From Chitinophagales bacterium (GTDB lineage Bacteria > Bacteroidota > Bacteroidia > Chitinophagales > UBA8649): a stretch of DNA of 5,000 bases. The DNA is taken from contig JADHRO010000116.1 in the NCBI GenBank assembly GCA_016777395.1, positions 1 through 5,000 of the forward strand, read 5' to 3'. Positions 1-5,000 of the stretch are shown here, piece after piece (the stretch's first letter is position 1; each line of letters begins with the position of its first letter). A model generated the notes under the pieces. That model was not told where the DNA came from, ran no database searches, and saw nothing but the letters and a program-made list of their open reading frames with translations. Position numbers and translations under genes: made by a program.

Positions 1-1371
1 GGGTGTGAATTCCAATCCAAAATACATCCCTTTTTCATTTTTAGAGCTTCTTTCAGTAAAGGCATTAGCATATTCACTTTGATAATCTTTTGGGTAATCC
101 CTATATAGTAATGATGCGGAAATTGTTTTATCCAGGCCCATCATTACTCCATTAATATGGGCGATTCCTCCATTTTCACTTTTGCCTACTTCTCCAAAAA
201 AATTTATGTTTCTATACAGGTATTGATAATCGAATCCGTAATTCTGATTTCTATTTCCATTAAAGTCAAATTGATTGTAAGTTGAAATATCTTTTTGATA
301 TTCCCCCTCTATTTTTGTTTTGTAATAAGATAATCCTAAGTTCAGTTGTTTGTAATTGTAATTTAAATGGGTTCCAAAATAATTTTTGAGGATTACATTT
401 TTATCTAGTAGTTCGCTTTCAGTTCTGTGCATTCCCGTTCCATCAATAGAGGAAAAAGCCAACTCTTCATTTTCTAAAGTGTCCACAATATTGGCATCTA
501 CTTTGTGTGAGGAAATAAAGCCAATAATATCTAAGTTTTTGATTGGCTCAATCTGAATTGCCACTCCTCTAAAAAATAAATTTTCTTCAGCAGCAGTATG
601 GGCTTTTATCAGATTTCCACTCTTTTGAATATTTATTACTTCTGATGATTTTCCAAAACTCATACCGCTTTGCATCACTAAGCCTTGACCAAAGTTCATT
701 TGATAGTCACCAATAATTACATTTTTTATTTTACCAATCTTTTTGGCTTGTATGTGAGCTGAATAAAAATCAAAACCATAAGGTTGATTGCTTCCCAGAA
801 AATTTTCTCCAGCATCTTTTTCAGCAGTAAACCCTGCTTGCAAATAATTGCTTTTTAATTGATATTTAAAGTAGGTCCTGTGCGAGTTTCCTAGATATTG
901 AATATCCCCATCATCATCAGGGTAATATCCTTTCTGCTTTTGCAAATAAAACTGATCTCTTATAATGACATACTGTTTCATATTTGCAAAAAGTTGTTTT
1001 GAAGTTAGAGTTGGATTTACTGAAATAAAAGGCAGTAGGTTTTGTATTGTTTGCACATCAAAACCGGCAATCGTTTGTAATTCTAAATAGGATAGGAGTT
1101 CTCCATTTTTAGCAATATGAGCTAATAATTTATCAATTTGATAGGCATTTAAGAAATACAATTGTCGTAACTCCTCCTTAGTTGTCTTGTTAAGATTGAT
1201 TGGATTTTCAGCAAAACCATATAGTGATTCGTAAAGTTCGGCATAATCCAATTCTTCATCACTTGCTTCTGCAATTTGTTCAATTACTTCTTCCAATAGT
1301 TGATTGTTCTCCTGCCCAACACTTATTAAGCTAAAAGATAAAAGCCCAAAAAATAGCAAGAATTTTTTCAT
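1..1371 (-). CDS. Secreted helix-hairpin-helix (ComEA-like) domain protein, C-terminus cut by window edge
   Basis: An open frame runs from ATG at 1371 to the window edge without a stop, giving 457 codons and continuing beyond it. Residues 1-19 form a signal peptide (MKKFLLFFGLLSFSLISVG, then Gln). An acidic helical stretch follows (about 20-50). At about 57-118 is a region with the look of paired helix-hairpin-helix motifs: PINLNKTTKEEL, then a leucine-rich helix, GELLSYLELQ, and IAGFDVQTIQNLLPF. The rest (about 130-457) is rich in aromatic and polar alternation (YFKYQLKSNYLQAGF, NYFGTHLNYNYKQLNLGLSYY), as expected of an outer-membrane beta-barrel. Proteins with this layout are common in Bacteroidota and usually annotated only as helix-hairpin-helix domain proteins; their function is not established. 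HHH motifs often bind DNA, so a role in DNA handling at the envelope is conceivable but is inference. The ATG lies one base after the stop of the upstream gene, suggesting translational coupling. No SD-like sequence precedes it. Confidence 0.85.
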   Translation of the reverse strand, partial: MKKFLLFFGLLSFSLISVGQENNQLLEEVIEQIAEASDEELDYAELYESLYGFAENPINLNKTTKEELRQLYFLNAYQIDKLLAHIAKNGELLSYLELQTIAGFDVQTIQNLLPFISVNPTLTSKQLFANMKQYVIIRDQFYLQKQKGYYPDDDGDIQYLGNSHRTYFKYQLKSNYLQAGFTAEKDAGENFLGSNQPYGFDFYSAHIQAKKIGKIKNVIIGDYQMNFGQGLVMQSGMSFGKSSEVINIQKSGNLIKAHTAAEENLFFRGVAIQIEPIKNLDIIGFISSHKVDANIVDTLENEELAFSSIDGTGMHRTESELLDKNVILKNYFGTHLNYNYKQLNLGLSYYKTKIEGEYQKDISTYNQFDFNGNRNQNYGFDYQYLYRNINFFGEVGKSENGGIAHINGVMMGLDKTISASLLYRDYPKDYQSEYANAFTERSSKNEKGMYFGLEFTP

Positions 1372-1372
1372 G

Positions 1373-2167
1373 CTAAAAAGAACTACTTACTGAAAATTGA
1401 GGAGAATAACCTAGTATTTGGTGTTTTTTTACGGCAATATCAAACTGAATATTATTTAGCGTATAACCAATTCCAAAAGTGTTTTGAGAAGGATTTGTGC
1501 TGAATCCAGTTCTCAACTGCATTTGCTTAATGATTTTGTATTCAAGCCCTATTTTGAGTTTTGCATCTTGATTGCTTTCTAGTTCTCCTTCCGTAAATAC
1601 AGCAACTTTTTGGTTGGCATCATAGCGCAATCCCAATTTAAAAATGGATGGGATATTTTCTTTTTCATTCAGTTTGACCTCTATAGGATTAAAGATATGG
1701 GCGCCAAGAGTAAGATTTCGCATTAACTTTTTTTGAGCTCCTATTTCAAAAGTGAAATTATTATGATTATTAGTTCCTTCATCAACATAAACGCCTAAAT
1801 AATCAACTTGAATTCCAAGATTAAAATTATCACTTAGTTTTTTTGAAAAAGCCAAACCAATCTTACTTTCATTATACAGTTCAAAACCAGTATAAGCAAC
1901 ATTTAATCCAAAAACACCGCCATTTACTGGTAGAGCAAAAACAGCAGTATGGGTGCTGAGTTCTTTTATTCCAAAAGAATTTTCTGTACCAGCTCCAATA
2001 GTAAATTTATTAATGTCAGCAAGACCCGCTTGATTGGTAAAATTGCTCCAAACAGAACTTTCAGCTGTGCCTATTCCAGCTAAAGAATTGCTTTTTGCAT
2101 CATAAGGTTGACTAAAACTAATTAGGCAGAATAAACTAAATAATAGGGTAAAAAAATAGGCTCTCAT
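1373..2167 (-). CDS. Exported outer-membrane beta-barrel protein, PorV/PorQ-like, function unknown
   Basis: A 264-residue protein from ATG at 2167. This start is preferred over the in-frame ATG at 2215 because it begins directly with a signal peptide (MRAYFFTLLFSLFCLISFSQ, cut near Ser19/Gln20) and leaves a 22-nt gap, whereas the longer start would overlap purE by 26 nt and bury the signal. After the signal, the N-terminal part (NSLAGIGTAESSVWSNFTNQAGLA, about 27-50, in two halves) resembles the 'GGAxVA...NPAGLA' opening of PorV/PorQ/FadL-like barrels. The remainder alternates hydrophobic and polar residues, with short turns every 10-15 residues, and ends HQILGYSPQFSVSSSF. The terminal Phe is typical of barrels inserted by BamA. 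I recognise this as a conserved small barrel family of Flavobacteriia, generally left hypothetical; a link to type IX secretion is only a similarity argument. It sits between purE and the HHH protein gene, one base from the latter. Confidence 0.85.
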   Translation of the reverse strand: MRAYFFTLLFSLFCLISFSQPYDAKSNSLAGIGTAESSVWSNFTNQAGLADINKFTIGAGTENSFGIKELSTHTAVFALPVNGGVFGLNVAYTGFELYNESKIGLAFSKKLSDNFNLGIQVDYLGVYVDEGTNNHNNFTFEIGAQKKLMRNLTLGAHIFNPIEVKLNEKENIPSIFKLGLRYDANQKVAVFTEGELESNQDAKLKIGLEYKIIKQMQLRTGFSTNPSQNTFGIGYTLNNIQFDIAVKKHQILGYSPQFSVSSSF

Positions 2168-2189
2168 TGGAGGCCCTAAAATAGTAAAT

Positions 2190-2702
2190 TTATTGTACTC
2201 TGAAATGATATTCATGACTAGCCAAATCCTTATTGGCTTTTACAATTTTTTGTTTTAAGTTTTCTTTATAAGAATGAACTTTTGAATGAATATCTTCATT
2301 ATCAGTTGCTAGTATTTGTGCTGCCAAAATTCCGGCATTCAGGGCTCCATCTAAACCAACAGTAGCAACAGGTATTCCTGGTGGCATCTGTAAAATGGAA
2401 AGTATTGAATCCCATCCATCAATTGAAATGGACGACCGACAAGGAACACCAATTACAGGAATTGTAGTAAATGCCGCTACTACCCCTGGTAGATGTGCGG
2501 CTCCTCCAGCTCCAGCAATAATAACTTTTATTCCGTTTGCTCTTGCATTTGTTGCAAAATCCTCTACCATTTCTGGAGTTCTGTGTGCTGATAAAGCATT
2601 TATCTCGAATGGGATTTCCATGCTATTTAAAAATTCAGCTGCATTTTTCATTATTGGCATATCAGATGCGCTTCCCATTATAATACTTACTACTGCTTTC
2701 AT
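2190..2702 (-). CDS. purE: N5-carboxyaminoimidazole ribonucleotide mutase PurE (class I)
   Basis: A 170-residue cytosolic enzyme of de novo purine synthesis. It moves the carboxyl group of N5-CAIR to C4 of the imidazole ring, giving CAIR, and normally works after PurK. The sequence shows the family signatures in order: GSASDMP at 10-16 (phosphate/ribose binding), SAHRTP at 38-43 with the catalytic His40, GAGGAAHLPG at 64-73, and then PVIGVP at 82-87. After these come the QMPPGIPVATV segment (105-115) and the alanine-rich helix ALNAGILAAQILA. The length is normal for class I PurE. ATG 2702 is the natural start because the protein begins with MKAVVSIIMGS. It is preceded by an A-rich stretch and no SD, as usual in Bacteroidota. 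purK, often adjacent to purE, is not beside it here: upstream is the divergent rRNA control region, and downstream are two envelope genes, apparently in the same transcript. Confidence 0.97.
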   Translation of the reverse strand: MKAVVSIIMGSASDMPIMKNAAEFLNSMEIPFEINALSAHRTPEMVEDFATNARANGIKVIIAGAGGAAHLPGVVAAFTTIPVIGVPCRSSISIDGWDSILSILQMPPGIPVATVGLDGALNAGILAAQILATDNEDIHSKVHSYKENLKQKIVKANKDLASHEYHFRVQ

Positions 2703-2724
2703 CTTTTTGTTTTTTTTAAGAATG

Positions 2725-2755
2725 CAAAGATATTATTTCCTCCATAATTTACATA
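2725..2755 (-). promoter_or_regulatory. Bacteroidota-type promoter for the purE unit
   Basis: On the minus strand TATCTTTG (2732-2725) matches the Bacteroidota -7 consensus TAnnTTTG exactly. A weak -33 element (TATG, ending at 2753) lies 20 nt upstream. Initiation a few bases after the -7 box would leave a short, A-rich leader of about 15 nt before ATG 2702. The -7 match and position are good; the -33 match is poor. Confidence 0.5.
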
Positions 2756-2807
2756 TTATATTTAAGGGTTTTTTGAATGGTCTTTGTTTGTTGCCAGCAA
2801 TTTTCTC

Positions 2808-2821
2808 TTTTATCGATAAAA
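2808..2821. repeat. 14-bp perfect palindrome TTTTATCGATAAAA
   Basis: TTTTATCGATAAAA is perfectly self-complementary, centred between 2814 and 2815. It lies about 105 bp upstream of the purE start and about 190 bp before the first rRNA promoter. It could be an operator for a dimeric regulator, but in such an AT-rich stretch chance is a serious alternative. Confidence 0.35.
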
Positions 2822-2997
2822 AAAAGATTTTATTTTTCAAAAAAGAGGTTTTTAAAAGTTACTAAGATTTTTTATGTATTATTTTTGAGTAGAATTATAA
2901 TTTCTTATCAAACTTATTTTTTTGTAATCATTTGTTTTTGAACATGTTTTTGATTGTTTTTTAGTTTCACTTGAATAGTTATTAATTTCTCCTTTTT

Positions 2998-3030
2998 TTT
3001 GTGTTAGGGTAATAAAAGAGTATATATTTG
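2998..3030 (+). promoter_or_regulatory. rRNA operon promoter P1
   Basis: A TTTG -33 box (2998-3001) and a TATATTTG -7 box (3023-3030, perfect TAnnTTTG) are separated by 21 nt, within the range used by the Bacteroidota primary sigma factor. Directly downstream is CAGCCGCTTTTTGAG, closely matching the sequence after P2. The box lies about 177 nt before the mature 16S 5' end. The start point is expected around 3035-3038. Confidence 0.75.
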
Positions 3031-3095
3031 CAGCCGCTTTTTGAGGGAAATCAAACTTGTTTTATTGGTAAGAACAAAAAAAGTTATAAAAATTG

Positions 3096-3125
3096 TTTGC
3101 TATTAATATTTATCTATTATTTTTG
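3096..3125 (+). promoter_or_regulatory. rRNA operon promoter P2
   Basis: A TTTG at 3096-3099 is followed after 18 nt by TATTTTTG at 3118-3125, a perfect TAnnTTTG -7 box. An alternative TTG at 3093-3095 would give a spacer of 22 nt. The following CAGCCCTTTTTAAAG repeats the sequence after P1, which supports both as real tandem promoters. It lies about 80 nt before mature 16S and upstream of the boxA-like element and processing stem, so transcripts from either promoter carry both. Confidence 0.7.
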
Positions 3126-3140
3126 CAGCCCTTTTTAAAG

Positions 3141-3160
3141 AAGTTCATTGATATATTGAA
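3141..3160 (+). promoter_or_regulatory. boxA-like antitermination element, 16S leader copy
   Basis: The 20-nt element AAGTTCATTGATATATTGAA matches 17 of 20 positions with 4937-4956 in front of the 23S gene. The GTTCNTTGA core resembles rRNA boxA (GCTCTTTA-type) sequences bound by NusB/NusE. One copy before each large rRNA is the arrangement known for boxA in bacterial rRNA operons. The function is inferred from position and resemblance. Confidence 0.55.
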
Positions 3161-3172
3161 GATAGAATTAAT
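3158..3172 (+). other. 16S precursor processing stem, 5' arm
   Basis: GAAGATAGAATTAAT is the exact reverse complement of 4745-4759, which lies just after the 16S gene. The two arms can form a 15-bp perfect stem that loops out the whole 16S, the usual substrate of RNase III in pre-rRNA processing. The arm begins within the last three bases of the boxA-like element. Confidence 0.85.
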
Positions 3173-3200
3173 TACATCCAATTACAGTCAATTACAAATT
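3171..3200 (+). repeat. Three tandem 10-nt units ATTACANNNN in the 16S leader
   Basis: Three consecutive units start at 3171, 3181 and 3191: ATTACATCCA, ATTACAGTCA and ATTACAAATT. The first six bases are identical in all three, and units one and two match at eight of ten positions. The repeat fills the gap between the processing stem and the mature 16S 5' end. Its role is unknown. Confidence 0.6.
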
Positions 3201-3206
3201 TTTTAT

Positions 3207-4728
<1,522 letters not shown>

Positions 4729-4744
4729 TTTGAGTATTGTTTGT

Positions 4745-4759
4745 ATTAATTCTATCTTC
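4745..4759 (+). other. 16S precursor processing stem, 3' arm
   Basis: ATTAATTCTATCTTC pairs perfectly with 3158-3172. It lies in the short (46-nt), T-rich spacer between the 16S 3' end and tRNA-Ile. Formation of the stem brings both 16S ends together for cleavage. Confidence 0.85.
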
Positions 4760-4774
4760 TTTTTTCCCTTTTTC

Positions 4775-4848
4775 AGTCTCGTAGCTCAGCTGGTTAGAGC
4801 GCTACACTGATAATGTAGAGGTCGGCAGTTCGAGTCTGCCCGGGACTA
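4775..4848 (+). tRNA. trnI: tRNA-Ile (anticodon GAU)
   Basis: A 74-nt cloverleaf without encoded CCA. The acceptor AGTCTCG pairs with CGGGACT (4841-4847, one U-G wobble), followed by discriminator A4848. The anticodon stem CTACA/TGTAG encloses loop CTGATAA, with GAT at 4809-4811. The T stem GGCAG/CTGCC encloses TTCGAGT. It sits in the 16S-23S spacer, as in many bacterial rRNA operons, and is released from the common transcript. CCA must be added after transcription, since CT follows the discriminator. Confidence 0.97.
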
Positions 4849-4857
4849 CTTTAATAG

Positions 4858-4931
4858 GGGGGATTAGCTCAGCTGGCTAGAGCGCCTGCCTTGCACGCAG
4901 GAGGTCATCGGTTCGACTCCGATATTCTCCA
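4858..4931 (+). tRNA. trnA: tRNA-Ala (anticodon UGC)
   Basis: A 74-nt cloverleaf. The acceptor GGGGGAT pairs with ATTCTCC (4924-4930) and includes a G3-U70 pair, the identity element recognised by alanyl-tRNA synthetase; discriminator A4931. The anticodon stem CCTGC/GCAGG encloses CTTGCAC, with TGC at 4892-4894. The T stem ATCGG/CCGAT encloses TTCGACT. Nine nucleotides separate it from tRNA-Ile. CCA is not encoded. Confidence 0.97.
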
Positions 4932-4936
4932 CATCA

Positions 4937-4956
4937 AAGTTCTTTGACATATTGTA
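4937..4956 (+). promoter_or_regulatory. boxA-like antitermination element, 23S leader copy
   Basis: AAGTTCTTTGACATATTGTA differs from the 16S leader copy (3141-3160) at only three positions. It lies six nucleotides after tRNA-Ala and about 21 nt before 23S. The GTTCTTTGA core is close to known boxA elements of rRNA operons. Confidence 0.6.
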
Positions 4957-4977
4957 ATGAATATATATACTTAATTT

Positions 4978-5000
4978 TTAAAAGTTATTAAGGGCGTATG
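4978..5000 (+). rRNA. rrl: 23S ribosomal RNA, 5' end only
   Basis: The sequence AGTTATTAAGGGCGTATG at the window end matches the start of Bacteroidota 23S rRNA, which continues GTGGATGCC beyond this window. The 5' end is placed by aligning TAAG at 4989 with E. coli position 12. Only about 23 nt are present. Confidence 0.88.

Larger units (their letters stand above)
2703..3206. other. AT-rich divergent control region between purE and the rRNA operon
   Basis: About 500 nt without a credible gene. The plus strand is strikingly T-rich, with many runs of five to eight T. It contains the purE promoter at its left end, a 14-bp palindrome (2808-2821), and two rRNA promoters at about 3000 and 3100. 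The leader elements of the 16S precursor fill 3141-3200. From about 2830 to 2995 I see only AT-rich sequence, which could serve as an UP-element-like or bendable region upstream of the rRNA promoters; this is inference. No terminator hairpin with a GC stem was found. Confidence 0.7.

Noticed and set aside
2168..2215. Longer N-terminus (ATG 2215) for the barrel protein
   Set aside because: It would overlap purE by 26 nt and place 16 polar residues before a clear signal peptide that starts at ATG 2167.
2739..2743. GGAGG on the minus strand upstream of purE as a Shine-Dalgarno site
   Set aside because: It is about 36 nt from the start codon, upstream of the predicted -7 box, and cannot pair well with the UCUCU tail seen in this 16S.
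2395..2865. Plus-strand open frame of 156 codons
   Set aside because: It is antisense to purE, whose motifs are unmistakable, and its extension into the AT-rich spacer encodes only Phe/Leu/Lys-rich low-complexity sequence.
2880..2887. TATTTTTG as a third rRNA promoter
   Set aside because: It matches the -7 consensus, but no TTG-type -33 box is found at a suitable distance and it lacks the GCAGCC extension shared by P1 and P2; chance in AT-rich DNA is likely.

Overview
The window looks like chromosomal DNA from an AT-rich member of the Bacteroidota, most likely order Flavobacteriales. The evidence is the 16S rRNA signature text, the TAnnTTTG-type promoters, tRNAs without an encoded CCA, and two outer-membrane-type proteins with Bacteroidota-style signal peptides. 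Some 16S stretches (the region around 4021-4110 and 4171-4350) resemble lineages near Cryomorphaceae/Crocinitomicaceae more than Flavobacterium itself. That family-level placement is from memory only.

Left half (1-2702, minus strand): a compact three-gene unit read right to left. purE (2190-2702) comes first, followed after 22 nt by a small exported beta-barrel protein (1373-2167). One nucleotide further on is a secreted helix-hairpin-helix protein (1371 to beyond position 1, cut by the window edge). A Bacteroidota-type promoter lies just upstream of purE. The spacing suggests co-transcription of a purine-biosynthesis gene with two envelope proteins.

Middle (2703-3206): a very AT-rich divergent control region. 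It holds the purE promoter, a 14-bp palindrome, two tandem rRNA promoters that share TTTGCAGCC at and just after the -7 box, a boxA-like element, one arm of the 16S processing stem, and a 10-nt tandem repeat.

Right half (3207-5000, plus strand): an rRNA operon in the order 16S, tRNA-Ile(GAU), tRNA-Ala(UGC), 23S (first ~23 nt only). The 16S gene looks complete, with intact universal motifs and base-paired compensatory changes. Its 3' tail, however, does not carry the canonical anti-Shine-Dalgarno CCUCC. It reads UCUCU (4721-4725), with several C-to-U changes close together. An alternative anti-SD is known from a small subset of Flavobacteriia, where it has been reported to covary with the leader of rpsU (bS21). 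This window appears to be such a case and is the main discovery lead. No CRISPR array, insertion sequence, prophage or defence system was seen.
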